Positions 31,521 to 42,694 of a stretch of 64,000 nt of DNA are shown here, piece after piece. The notes beneath the pieces were generated by a model. That model was not told where the DNA came from, did not search any database, and was given only the letters and a program-made list of their open reading frames with translations. Source of the DNA: Turnera subulata (lineage: Eukaryota > Streptophyta > Magnoliopsida > Malpighiales > Passifloraceae); assembly GCA_028386065.3 (NCBI GenBank), contig JAKUCV010006604.1, positions 1 through 64,000 of the forward strand. The letters run 5' to 3'. A program made the position numbers and the translations under genes. Position 1 is the first letter of the stretch. The number at the start of each line of letters is the position of its first letter.

Positions 31521-34500
31521 ATGGACGAAGATTCAGCTCAGCTGGTTCAGCTCCTCATGGAGCAAGACGAAGCCGAGCAAATGCGGTTAAACGGTTACCA
31601 CCATCACAGGAACGATAACGGAAACCACGGCGAATGGCAGACGGTGTCGTACCACAAACGGAACAGGAAATCCTCCAAGCAGGAGAATTCTTCTTCCTCC
31701 AACGCCGCCGCCTTCGATGCGCAGCCGGACGTGTTCCGCTCCATCGAGCAGCATTCCGAGGATCGCCGCCGGAAGATCCTCGAATCGCAGCAGCATCAGC
31801 AGGGAGCCGTCGCGGCCGGCGACGGATCGAGGCGGCACTCCGACGACGACGACGGAGATAGTGGGGCCGAGGATCAAGGGGCGGGGAATGGTGGGGGCGA
31901 GGCGAAGAAGCCGGCTAAGGCTAAGAAGCCGAAGAAGCCGAAGGTGACGGTGGCTGAGGCGGCTGCGAAGATCGACGCCGGCGATCTAGGCGCGTTTCTC
32001 GTTGATGTAACGGTAAACGAACTGTCACTCAAAGTTTGTGTGTTTTTTTTCTTTTCAGTTTTTTGTTCTCAAAATTGTTTGGTCTTGATATTTGTGCCCT
32101 TTCACCGATGGCAACTCTAGATCCGTACAGCGAACACGACGCGTTAAAAAGCAGAACAGTAAAAACTGTTTTTCCTTCTCGCTTTAGCTTTTCACTGTGT
32201 TGTCGTTTTGCTGGTTTCAGGCGTCGTTTGAGGCACAACAGGACATACAACTAATGCGATTTGCTGACTACTTTGGAAGAGCATTCGCCTCCGTCCCCTC
32301 CGCTCAGTTCCCTTGGCTCAAGCTTTTCAAGGAGTCTGCCGTTTCGAAGACAGTGGATGTGCGCTTTTTAACCTTCCGTTTTATTTCTCTTTCATTGATT
32401 TGATATGTTTAGTGGTGTCTTTTGTATCTCGTCACTAGTAAAATGATTCTGTTTTGCATATTCCTGAACAGATCCCGCTCTTGCATATCTCCCAAGATGT
32501 TTACAAGACAGCAGTTGATTGGCTGGGACAGCGATCGCATGAGGCGCTTGGGTCATTTGTGTTATGGTCACTGGATGCCATTTTTGCAGACCTTTCAAGT
32601 CATCAGGGGGCTCCTGCTGCCAAGGGATCCAAAAAAACTGTACAGCAATCCCCATCAAAGGCTCAGGTAACTTGTGACAGTGGTGGAATCTCCGCCTAAG
32701 ATCTCTGAATTAGTTTGTCCCGCAACACAATACCCCGGGGTGCTCATTTGAGAGCTTGCTACTTCTTCTGTTTATGTCCGCATACCCCATTGCCTCCTGT
32801 GCCAAACTGATCATGTTTCAGTATGCTTTTGCAAACTGTTGATAATAGTCAGCTGCTTCAGATTGCAAACTTGCATGAGTATTAGCGGTGGATAATTATC
32901 TTTGAGATAGTAACGGACTTGTATAATATAGTCCTGCTTCTGCCCCTTTCACTTGCATTGGAAGAATATTTTTGAAAACTTTGTCTCAGGCTATTGGTCC
33001 ACACTATATATACTATGCGCTTCAGTATGAGGCTTGAGCAACTAGTGGATGTTCTCTGTCAGCTTTGACGCCCTTTGTCATAAACGGTGCTGGTTTAGTT
33101 TTACCGTTTAGACAACTAATTGTTCTGTTCTTTGTATCATGGGCATCTAGGTGGCGATTTTTGTGGTCTTAGCTATGACATTGCGTCGCAGGCCTGATCT
33201 ATTGATAAATTTACTGCCCATAATAATGGAAAATCCAAAATATCAAGGACAAGATAAGCTTCCAGTTACTGTATGGGTGCTTGCACAGGTATGCTGACAA
33301 CTTAATCCTTTCAGATGTGTGAATAATATTCTTGGTAATAACCAAATATGAAACTGTAATTCGGTCTGCATAGGCCTCCCAAGGAGATATGGTGGTGGGC
33401 TTGTATGCTTGGATACGTGTTCTCTTGCCTATACTGAGTGGCAAATCAAGTGGCAACCCGCAATCTAGGGATTTGATTTTACAGCTTCTTGAGAGGTTGG
33501 TTCTTGTCGTAAACATAAAAAATTTTGTGTTTTCTTCTCTTATCTTTAATTGTTATGATGCTATAAGTTGTCATTTACTGGAACTGTAATTTCAAGCTGC
33601 TCCCACTCACTCGCCAATTTCACGTGATATAGAATCCTGTCCTCCCCTAAGGCTCGTCAAATCTTAGTTAATGGTGCTGTTAAAAAGGGTGAGCGCGTAG
33701 TGCCACCATCAGCTCTTGAACTTTTGATGAGACTCACTTTCCCAGTTCCCTCAGCTCGAGTCAAGGTGGGTAATTTCTTTTGTCTTTGTAGCATATGCAG
33801 TTTATACATATGATTTGAGAGAACTTAGGACAGGAATATTTATGGATGTCATAGGCAACTGAGAGGTTTGAAGCTGTTTACCCAACCTTGAAAGAGGTTG
33901 CGTTAGCTGGTTCTCCTGGAAGCAAGGCAATGAAACAAATTACTCAGCAAATACTGAACCTTGTGGTCAAAGCGGCTGGAGAAGGTGGCAGTTACCTGAT
34001 GAAGCTGGTTAGCGTTTCTTCTCCATACTATAATTGTGTATCAAGCTTGATGGAGAATGTTGTTTGCAGGTAACCCTGACCTATCAAGGGAAGCCAGTGA
34101 GATTTTCATCTGGTGTTTGACACAGAACCCTGACTGTCACAAGCAATGGGTAAGACTTAACTGATGTTGGTTTATGATTTTCATTTGATTTAATTGAGGC
34201 ACTGGCTTGTCAGTACTCAGGTGACTGACGCTATCTGTTCTACCTAATTGGAAATAGGAATTGTTTTATCTGGATAATCTAGAAGCAAGTATCAGCGTTC
34301 TGAGAAAGCTGTCTGATGAATGGAAGGAGTATTCTGTTAAACATGCTACACTTGATCCACTGAGGGATACTCTGAAGAGTTTCAGGCAGAAGGTATGTAT
34401 GTGTAATCTAGCTGAGATAATAACAATTTTTTATAAATGTATACCGTGGCAGAACTCCCCCTTGACCTTGTCCTCATACATGCAGAGACACACACATATA

Positions 34501-35130
34501 TTTATGTCAGATAGTATGGCCATGTGTCATTATAAAATTTAGACAAAAGGTAAACATAGCAATTAGCCGGAGGTTCCAAGTCAGCTCCAGAAATTTTATG
34601 CTCCTTGCTGTCTTCGGCAATTCTTGAATTTCGATCTGTTTTGGTGTTGTTTTACAATCTTAAAGCTGAGTGAGTAGTTACGAGTTTCGTGAATTGTGTC
34701 ATTAGTTCCTGATTTACTATACAGCATTTCCTGGCTTCTTTGTTCACATAATTATAGCATGTTTATTGGTGGCCTGAAAATTTGGTAGGCTTGGGTAAGT
34801 TTTTACCATGCATTACTGGGACCTATGCATTGTGGCTTATTTGGATATAATTCCATTTTCCAGTGGTTGTTTCACTTATGTTTTATTATTATAATTATGT
34901 AGAATGAGAAAGCTTTAGCGAAGGGAGCAGATACTAAACTGCAGTCACTACTAAAAGATGCTGACAAGTATTGTAAGGCAATTCTGGGTCAAAGTTCACG
35001 AGGCCATGGATGCTTGAGGAGCGTGATAGTTATATCTGCAACACTGGCTGTGGGTGCTGCCATCATGTCCCAGAATGAATACTGGGACTTGCAAAAACTG
35101 AGTGCAATGCTCAATCTACCAACTTACTGA
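31521..35130 (+). CDS. TMEM214-like (DUF2359) membrane protein
   Basis: Ten exons in my model: 31521-32012, 32221-32358, 32472-32666, 33151-33288, 33374-33495, 33633-33765, 33855-33984, 34070-34149, 34258-34392, 34903-35130. They join in phase to 596 aa. Residues 1-150 are charged and low-complexity (His/Asn, Asp, Lys-Pro-Lys runs). The body (EAQQDIQLMRFADYFGRAF, LLPIIMENPKYQGQDK, TQNPDCHKQW) matches plant homologues of TMEM214, an endoplasmic reticulum protein linked in animals to stress-induced apoptosis; the plant role is not established. A single membrane segment (SVIVISATLAVGAAIM) lies near the C terminus. The exon ending at 33984 uses GAAG|GT; a later donor would add in-frame residues and then stop. 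The last exon's end is tandemly duplicated downstream. Confidence 0.9.
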
Positions 35131-35223
35131 GTTTACAGTCAGAGGCTCTTGTACTGGGACTTGCAAAAACTGAGTGCAATGCTCAATCTACCAACTTACT
35201 GAGTTTACAGTCAGAGGCTCTTG
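35080..35223 (+). repeat. 72-bp tandem duplication across the TMEM214-like stop codon
   Basis: 35080-35151 is repeated at 35152-35223, apparently without a mismatch. Each unit starts TACTGGGACTTGC and contains the last codons, the TGA stop and the first 3' UTR bases. The first stop (35128-35130) is used, so the protein is unchanged. The perfect match suggests a recent event, or an assembly artefact. Confidence 0.92.
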
Positions 35224-35570
35224 TGGCTTTCATCTTTTGCTTTCTCTTGAACAATATCCGGCGCGGGTCCATCTTTGTTAGCCCAACATGAAGAGGGCTG
35301 AGAGTGAAGGTTGTAATTGTTATTGTTATATAGTGAAACGTAGGGAATAGGAGCAGCAACAGCAGTAATAAAATAATAGCAGTCACAGGGAGTGGCTGAC
35401 ACTCTGTAGAATGTTGATGGGTGTGGTTTTAATGCTTGTGCCAGCTCTGATAACATGTTCATGAGTAATTTATACTATAGTGACAGTGGTTGACTAATAG
35501 ATTGTCATGAGCTGCAAAGGGAATCTTTCAAATAAGAACTTGTTTTCCTTTCAATGACTTATACTGCCTG

Positions 35571-35779
35571 TCTTATGAAAAAAATCCAAATGAATGTTAG
35601 TTGCACTATGTCTATATATACACAAGAGAAATAAAAACACTGAAGAATTGAAGCTCGGCTTCTTCACTTTCTTGCTGCTCTTCTTTCTCATTTTGCTTCT
35701 ACTATTCCCTTTGTCCTTTTCCTGCAAATTTTCAATTTCATCAATCTATATACTACATTAAAACGCACAATTTATAACA
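35571..35779 (+). repeat. 5' LTR of the copia element
   Basis: 209 bp ending ATAACA. The first bases are TCTTATG where the other LTR has TGTTATG, so the TG terminus carries a substitution. It contains a TATATATAC promoter-like word and an AATAAA signal. Confidence 0.88.
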
Positions 35780-35883
35780 CGTTATCAGCACGACTCTACC
35801 CAACTGAGAAATCAAACTGAGGAAGAAGAAAACCAAAAAAAAAACAAACACAGAAACGAAACTGCCTCCACTGGTTACTGTTC

Positions 35884-36480
35884 ATGGGGAGGAGCTCCGA
35901 GCCGCCGTGCACGCCACCGCCCACCCCGGCGAGTTCCCCGTGCCGGCGCGATCTCGACGCAACCTTCCCTTTTCACCGCCGCCGCTGGACGCGCCGTCCA
36001 CGGCTGATGACCCGACGGCCGAGCCCATGGACCCGACAAGACCCGTCGGGTCTGTTTTTCTTCCTCACGCAGCTCCGTCAGACGCAGCGCCGCCCACACC
36101 GGCTCGCTCCTCGCACCATCGCCCACCACCCGACGCCTTCTCCATCCTTTACGGTCGCCGGACGCGCTTCCAGAAGCCGACGACCCGACGAGAACCGTCG
36201 GATCCGTCTCCTTCATTCTGCTCGCGTCGACCACCGCTGCTGCACCCGACGCCTCGCCCTCCTTCCTCCAAGCCGCCGTGCTCGCTGTCCCTGCATCGCC
36301 TCTAGTCCGTCGCTGCTCCCCCCCCCCCCCCCCCCCTCTTCCCGCCGGCGACCCGCAAGATGAAGAAGATGACCCGGATGGGTTAGACAGACCCGACGGG
36401 TCGCGGGCCTGGTTCAAGTGGACTTGTGTTTTTGCCCTGGGCCGGGAACAGTGATGGGCTAGGGCCGACACTGTTATGGC
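35884..36480. other. GC-rich segment in the copia element leader
   Basis: About 600 bases are strikingly GC-rich (CCG/CGCC, repeated ACCCGACGG words) compared with the AT-rich rest of the element, and include a poly-C run near 36320. ORFs exist on both strands (up to 198 codons) but show only Arg/Pro/Ser-rich composition. A captured piece of host 5' UTR or coding sequence is possible, but I do not recognise it. Confidence 0.5.
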
Positions 36481-36683
36481 CCATTCGCCTATAAAAAAAA
36501 ATGAAAAAAATTGAAAAACAGAAAAAAAAGGACACGGAAAGAAAGAAAAGAAAAAAAAGAGAGAAAATGAGAGAAAGAAAGAAAAGAAAGAAAAAAAAAA
36601 GAAAATGAGAGAAAGTTAGAAAAGAGGGAAGAGAAAAGAAAAAAAAACAGAAAAGAGAGAGAAAAAAAAGAGAATATATATTG

Positions 36684-37112
36684 CCGAAATTTAGTATCTC
36701 GGGATTTTCCCGGCAAGCCCAGAAGTGTTTGGCCGGAATCCGATACCTTGGGTTATTCCCGGCAAGCCCGGAAGTGTTTGGCCGAAATTCAGTGTCTCGG
36801 GATTTTTCCCGGCATGCCCGGAAGGCTATTGTATTTATTTTATTGTTTTTCATTTATATTAAGCTTGGGCTCATATTAGGCCCATTACATTTTAATATTT
36901 TGTTCTTTACATTTCAATTGGGTTCATATAAGACCCATTGTACTTTATTTCTCGTTTTAATTTTATTACGATTTTATTGGGCTCGTATAAGGCCCATCGC
37001 ATTTACTTTGCGATAATTTAATTTTTAATTGGGCTAATTTACGTAAGGCCCATTGCTTTTAATTTTTCGGTTATTTAATTCTTCATTGGGCTAATTAGCG
37101 AAAGGCCCATGT
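36684..37112. repeat. Tandem repeats in the copia element leader
   Basis: First, three head-to-tail copies of a 49-bp unit start at 36684, 36733 and 36782, with core CCCGGCAAGCCCGGAAGTG. Then five degenerate units spaced 50-60 bp have the form TTGGGCT...AGGCCCAT (near 36865, 36918, 36978, 37028 and 37086). Each is a small inverted repeat. Confidence 0.8.
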
Positions 37113-37970
37113 TTATTTCTTTCATTTAAGTTTTTAATTTTATTTAAATTATGTTATTCGAGACCCTTATAATTTCCGGAAGAAATTTATTATGGGTATC
37201 AAATGCGGACAGGAATTTACATGATAATAGTCTGGAAGACTAAATATAAGCGTCCAACAGACTCAATAAAAGAGAATATGACGAAGACTGGAAGTCTTAC
37301 CGTTCAAAAGATCCTGAAGATCCTTTAAAGGAAAATTGAAAATAAAAGCTATTACCACCAGAAGATGGAAATTATATAACCACCAGAAGGTGGATAATAT
37401 ACTTGCTTACCCTGAAGGAGCAATTTATTCAATTTATTTTATGTTCAGTTTAAATTATTTCGCATTGCAATTTATTTTATTTACTTTCAGTACTGTTATA
37501 ATTGTTTCTAGTAAAATGGCTCAAGCATTAGTTTTAAAGACAATGCAAAATTGACATCCACAGGAGGAGAATTATATGTTTATATGTGTGGATGTCAACA
37601 TAATATATGATATCTCGAAATGAAAAAAAAATATATTAACACGCTCCAGAAGAGCATTAAGTACGTTCCTGAAGAACGCATATGCATATCTTACTATGAT
37701 CTAGAAAATCGTACATTTACGCTCTGGAAGAGCATATACTCTTGAAGAGTACATACACCCCCAGTAATAAACTGAATTATTATGGATCCCAATGAATTGA
37801 CTTTGATCTATTCCCTGAAGCGAATAAGATTGTATAATTATTTGTGCCTATAAGCGTAAATAAATGAAAAAGGCTCAAAGCAAACATGCATATTATTATT
37901 GCATAAACGGATACATAACTGGAGAACATTCAAAGAAGAATGGTTCTCATACATATGTTTACACAGTAAT

Positions 37971-38723
37971 CTATCTGTTGGGTTCAACATTAACCCTGAA
38001 ACTCTGAGCCTCACCATTAATGTTGACACTAACACTGTCGTTCCAGGAGAACCACATACCACCCCTGTTGTTTTCTCCAGGTATCTCAAACCGATTCGTT
38101 GGAGGAAAACGAAGTGGAATCACACCATGATTCTCTCCTGCTTGCCACAAAGTCTCAGTAATTAGTACCATATTAGGCTTGTACTGATTCTTCAGATCCC
38201 TTAAGGTACGCACAAAGTCTTGAGACCTTCTTGCTACACCCCTGCAATTCCATAGTAGAAGTCGTACCTTAGGCCATGTAGGTGGTAACCCAGTCACCCT
38301 TGGGACGCTCCGAGCCATCATGGAAACCTGATAATAACTGCTTTGATTTAAAATTTGACGTGAAGGCTCTAGCTGAAAATCCTGCAGTCTATTAGATATG
38401 AAAAATATAATAGAATTAGCTGAGCCATAAAAGGAAGCCCTTAGATTGCTTTGGTCCTCTAGGAAGAATGTTTCTTCTATAGGAGTTACAAAGAACCTAG
38501 AAGAATATAGTTCATCAACAAACACTAAACGAGGAATTCTCGCTAGATCATTCGGTAATTCCTCTTGCTGTTCATTCACCATACTATAAGCTAACCTATT
38601 TCTTCTTCTTAGAGAGGCACCCTCAACAAAGAAAACAGTAGCTGGGGAAGGCATTTTTTTTGTCTTGTTGATTTTTCTGAGTTTTCTGAATCTACATGTT
38701 TTAACACATATTTCTGCCCTCAT
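37971..38723 (-). CDS. LINE-type endonuclease N-terminal fragment ORF, antisense in the copia element
   Basis: A 250-codon ORF. From about residue 153 it reads VRLLLWNCRGVARR, then NMVLITETLW, then GGMWFSWND. These are the opening blocks of the APE-like endonuclease of plant non-LTR elements (family pattern WNCRG, ETR/ETL, GG-W-W). It stops before the catalytic His/Asp blocks at the C-terminal end of the domain, and no reverse transcriptase follows. Residues 1-150 are not recognised. A likely alternative start is M24 (MPSPATVFF). It lies opposite to the host retroelement and has no clear poly-A end, so it is probably an inserted or captured fragment and not functional. Confidence 0.6.
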   Translation of the reverse strand: MRAEICVKTCRFRKLRKINKTKKMPSPATVFFVEGASLRRRNRLAYSMVNEQQEELPNDLARIPRLVFVDELYSSRFFVTPIEETFFLEDQSNLRASFYGSANSIIFFISNRLQDFQLEPSRQILNQSSYYQVSMMARSVPRVTGLPPTWPKVRLLLWNCRGVARRSQDFVRTLRDLKNQYKPNMVLITETLWQAGENHGVIPLRFPPTNRFEIPGENNRGGMWFSWNDSVSVNINGEAQSFRVNVEPNR

Positions 38724-40099
38724 TTATAGCCTGAGCTTAGACAGCCACGTGTCAGTATTTCAAATGTGGACCCTTTCACTTATCTCCGAAAAGATCCTGA
38801 AGATTTTTCGGTTTTTCACAAAACTCCAAAGTTGCTTTTGGAAAAGTTTGCTCAATAATTCTGATCTTTTCCGACATGAGTGGCAGATATAAGCCTAATA
38901 TTGACACATATATTGCAGCCTGAAGCTAGCAATTTAAGTTATTAAACTTACCATATCCAGCCAGAAGCTGAAATGCTCTAGCCTGAAGCTAGCAATTTTA
39001 AGTGTTTAAATACACAAGTTTATACAACCTAAAGCTGAGACCGACTAGAAGTTGACAGATAGATATTTAATTTATAGCTAGTATGCACCAGCCAGAAGCT
39101 GGTAAATAATTTTTCTAAGTTATCCAGCCTGTAGCTGGCACCGACTTGAAGTTGGTACATGGACATATTGTTTGGCATGACCGGTTGGGCCATCCCGGGT
39201 AAATAATGATGCACAAAATTTATTTGGTCCATTCATTGAAAAGCCAGGAGTTTTTACAATCAATGAATTTCCATGTGTTTGTTTGCTGCGAAATTAATAA
39301 TACGGCCATCAAAAGATGAGATAGGCCTAGACCAGCAAATTTGGGATATGAACGCAGAATGATAAATCCACTGTGTTGACCATCTAGGTAATTTTTACGA
39401 TGCATCGACTAGATGGTCTATTATGTGACGCAAGTTGGCATTGTGCGCACTTGTTCTAATGATTAAGCCACTTGCAGGTGCATATCCCGACTCATGTTAT
39501 TAGACTATATGTCTAGATAATGCTGGTATGTTTCTTCAATGGAGAATGTATATCATTGGAAATAAACCCAAAGAGATCTGGGCCATATTGACAATTGATT
39601 GCAGGACCATTGATGAAATATGACTATGGTATTTTATACGCAGTAAATGTGCATCAAGCCAATAAGATATTATAAGATCATAAGATCTTCCCATTGGTTC
39701 TTGGTCACAAAATATCTCCCATCTTCGGACCATTGGTTGTACAGTATATTATGCTCCACCACAGCATAGTTAATCTGGTCTTTAAAGAAGGTTGGGAATA
39801 GATGTTGGGTAATCTTTATCAAATCACAACATTATTGAAACTATTGACTAAAAGATTGGAGATTCATTTATAGCAAGATTTGCTTATTGATAATTCGATA
39901 TGTGTGTATACCCAACAACAGGGGGAGCAAGAAGCAGCTGGATCAAGAATGTTGAAATGCATAATATATATGAATGTTGATCCTCATATAAATTAATGTG
40001 AACCTGAAGTTCAAAAGAAGATGATTCATTTGCAGAAAAATTGATATGCAATTTGCCAGACACATTTAAATTAAGTGTGACCATATACCAGCTGCAAAT

Positions 40100-41340
40100 G
40101 CTCCTGATTCGATTGATGTTCCTGAAGAACAATATAAGTATGCAAATGAATCTATAGATTATACTCGGTTCCAAAAGAAAAGAAATTTTCTATAGAGAAT
40201 AAAGGAGCAAAGTGATAAGATGGCCCCAGTAAAAAAAAATATGGCCTCCAGTAGAGATTTAAATTAAAAGTCCCCCAGAAGAAGTTGATTCTTTGACACA
40301 AATTGATAAAGTTCTAGAAGTAACTCAGGTACCTGAAATAAGTAATATGATGAGATCTCAATTACAGTGTCAGAGATAAGAAGGAACCGACGTGAAAATA
40401 ACCGTCGACGAAATACTTGTTTTATTTATAATATAGCGCTAAATAAAATGAGGATCATGAACCTACATTTGGCGAATGTAGGCGCAGTATGATTGGCCAA
40501 AATAGAGAAATACGTTTAAGGCTGTGTTGGACTCGCTTGAAGCGAGAAATATCCGGACCTGTAGTCCGTACACCAGAAGGTGTAAAATTCAATTGGTCAT
40601 AAAATGGGAATTTGTGCGGAAAAGTAATAAGTAATAAAATATAAAGCACGGTTTTATGGCACAAAGTTTTACCCAAACGACCAGGTATTCATTTTGAGGA
40701 GATATACTCCCCTGTGGTGGATGCAATTACTTTTGATAAGTCTGGCAGTATATGAAAAGTATTAGAAATGCATCTAAATGGATGCAGTAACAGCCTATTA
40801 TTATGGATCCATAAGTTATGATATATACATGAAGATCCTTGAAGGATCCAAGTTGCCTGAAGCAACTAATTCCCGGGAAATTACAAAATAGAACTGAATT
40901 GATCTTTGTATAATTTAAATCATTTTGAGTATGGATAAATTTATTTATGATTGGAACTCCCAAAGAAGCTTCCAAATACCGTGCTATTAGACTGGTCCTG
41001 GAGTACTCTGTCTAAGTGCAATATGTATTGCTTGTAACATAAAGCCTGAAGCTTTTGATTTAAGCCTATCGGTATTATATGTATTTGCTCTTATCTTCGG
41101 GGAATAACAAATGTGTAATCCAGTAAACCCGAAAGAGAGTAAAGCTGATTTTGCAAATGCAGATCCCTTATTCAGTCCACATAAAGCAGAGACGGACATC
41201 AACCACAACTTTACACATGATATTGCAATATCATCGGGACTACAAAAGCAAGATGGCAAGAGAGACACTCCAACGACAAAATTATGAAGATTATGCTGCC
41301 AACTCTATCCAATTGAAGATATGATCAGACAAAATACACG
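40100..41340 (+). pseudogene. Decayed copia pol (reverse transcriptase and downstream)
   Basis: Scattered + strand segments recall the copia polymerase: the region around 40676-40735 (RPGI, EIYSPVVDAIT), the YYYG and DIYMKI words at 40790-40850, and LPEA at 40850-40865. Frameshifts and stops interrupt every frame, and the catalytic YVDD block was not found. Integrase and gag are not recognisable upstream. Confidence 0.65.
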
Positions 41341-41545
41341 TCACCAGAAGCTGACAAGGACGATCGGCATACAACGATATCAGGAAATCTATGGAGGCTA
41401 AAATGAGGGGGAGAAGAATACGCACTGCACTCTTTTTTCCTTCACCAAGTTTTTATCCCACTGGGTTTTTCTTGGTAAGGTTTTTAATGAGACAGTTATT
41501 CCAAAAGCGTATTCTATCTAAAGTACAATAACATTCAAGGGGGAG

Positions 41546-41755
41546 TGTTATGAAAAAATCCAAATGAATGTTAGTTGCACTATGTCTATATATACACAAG
41601 AGAAATAAAAACACTGTGAAGAATTGAAGCTCGGCTTCTTCACTTTCTTGCAGCTCTTCTTCCTCATTCTGCTTCTGCTATTCCCTTTGACCTTTTCCTG
41701 CAAATTTTCAATTTCATCAATCTATATACTAAATTAAAACGCACAATTTATAACA
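41546..41755 (+). repeat. 3' LTR of the copia element
   Basis: 210 bp from TGTTAT to ATAACA, so the 6-base terminal inverted repeat is intact here. It is preceded by the polypurine tract at 41536-41545 and followed by the GCCTG duplication. Confidence 0.92.
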
Positions 41756-41760
41756 GCCTG

Positions 41761-42126
41761 CCTTATTTGTGGCTTGTCATTGAGAATTGTACTCTCTGCA
41801 GTTTAGCTCACTCGTAGGGCAATGCCAGAATGGGAGAGTCAGGATATGAATATTTAAGTCAACCTTGACAGTATAGCCATTGATTTTTTAAGATGCAATA
41901 CAAGTCTGAGTTTCTGTTCCAATTCCTTTCCCATGGAAAATCTGCCTGGCAAAGTGATCATCCGATTGCTAAAATTTTGAAGTTGTTAATACACAGAACA
42001 AAATGGGATATCTAGAATACATTAGAAAAAAAAAATGCCCATTCTTATAATCCTGAACAAAACTGTGTAATACAGAGGACGGTTTGGTGGGCGAGTGGGA
42101 TTGGGACGCAAATCGCAGTAATTTTA
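41761..42126. other. Spacer between copia and Harbinger elements
   Basis: This continues the sequence interrupted by the copia insertion (old TMEM214-like downstream DNA). No gene is seen. Confidence 0.5.
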
Positions 42127-42694
42127 GGTAGCGTTTGGAACACAGGACTGGACTGGACTGAACTGGACTGGACTAGAGTACTGTTCCATACCGCGTTTGG
42201 AACGCTGTACATTGGAAAGGACTATTGTCCTGAAAAATGTTTGGAAAACTGTGGACTGGACTGGACTAATGCTGGACTAATGCTGTTAAAGACAACAATG
42301 CCCCTACAACTGTTGTCCTCAGAGATGTTTGGTAAGCTGTGAACTGGACTTCAATACATGTCATTGATTAAAGATAACATATAATAAGTATTAAAATATG
42401 TTTGTAAATAGAAAAAAATTTGGAGTTTCCTTCCATTTTCAACAAAATATTAATTTGAATTTTAATTTTAAATTGCATCCATGACCATATTTAATATTCG
42501 TTGGATCATGGAAATACGACTCTTGAGGAAAAAAACAAATGCTAGGGATATAAGCATGCACTCACCACTTTCACTTAGTTATACTAATTGAAGATACATT
42601 AAAATACAATGATATGAGTAGCAACACAGATTGAAAGGAGATCATGAGTATCATATTTGGTACCTACACATATTTGGTACCTACACTTGTCAAT

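Larger units (their letters stand above)
35571..41755 (+). mobile_element. Ty1-copia-type LTR retrotransposon, degenerate
   Basis: Two LTRs (35571-35779 and 41546-41755) are flanked by a 5-bp duplication GCCTG (35566-35570 and 41756-41760). A polypurine tract CAAGGGGGAG precedes the 3' LTR, and CGTTATCAGCACGACTC follows the 5' LTR as the likely primer site. By hand count the LTRs differ at about 7 substitutions and two small indels. Broken pol remnants in the + orientation include the copia RT words RPGI-F-EIYSPVVDAIT (about 40676-40735) and DIYMKILEGS (about 40820-40850). No intact gag-pol frame remains. The first part is unusually GC-rich, and an antisense LINE-type ORF lies in the middle, so the element is non-autonomous and composite. 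Confidence 0.9.

Noticed and set aside
35875..36471. 198-codon minus-strand ORF in the GC-rich copia leader
   Set aside because: Arg/Ser/Gly-rich with no domain, and open frames occur on both strands, as expected for GC-rich DNA. Not called as a gene.
36383..36853. 156-codon Phe-rich minus-strand ORF
   Set aside because: It is the complement of an A/G-rich simple tract; low-complexity translation.
37284..41055. CRISPR-like repeat array
   Set aside because: The hairpins have variable stems and irregular spacing, and the organism is a plant.
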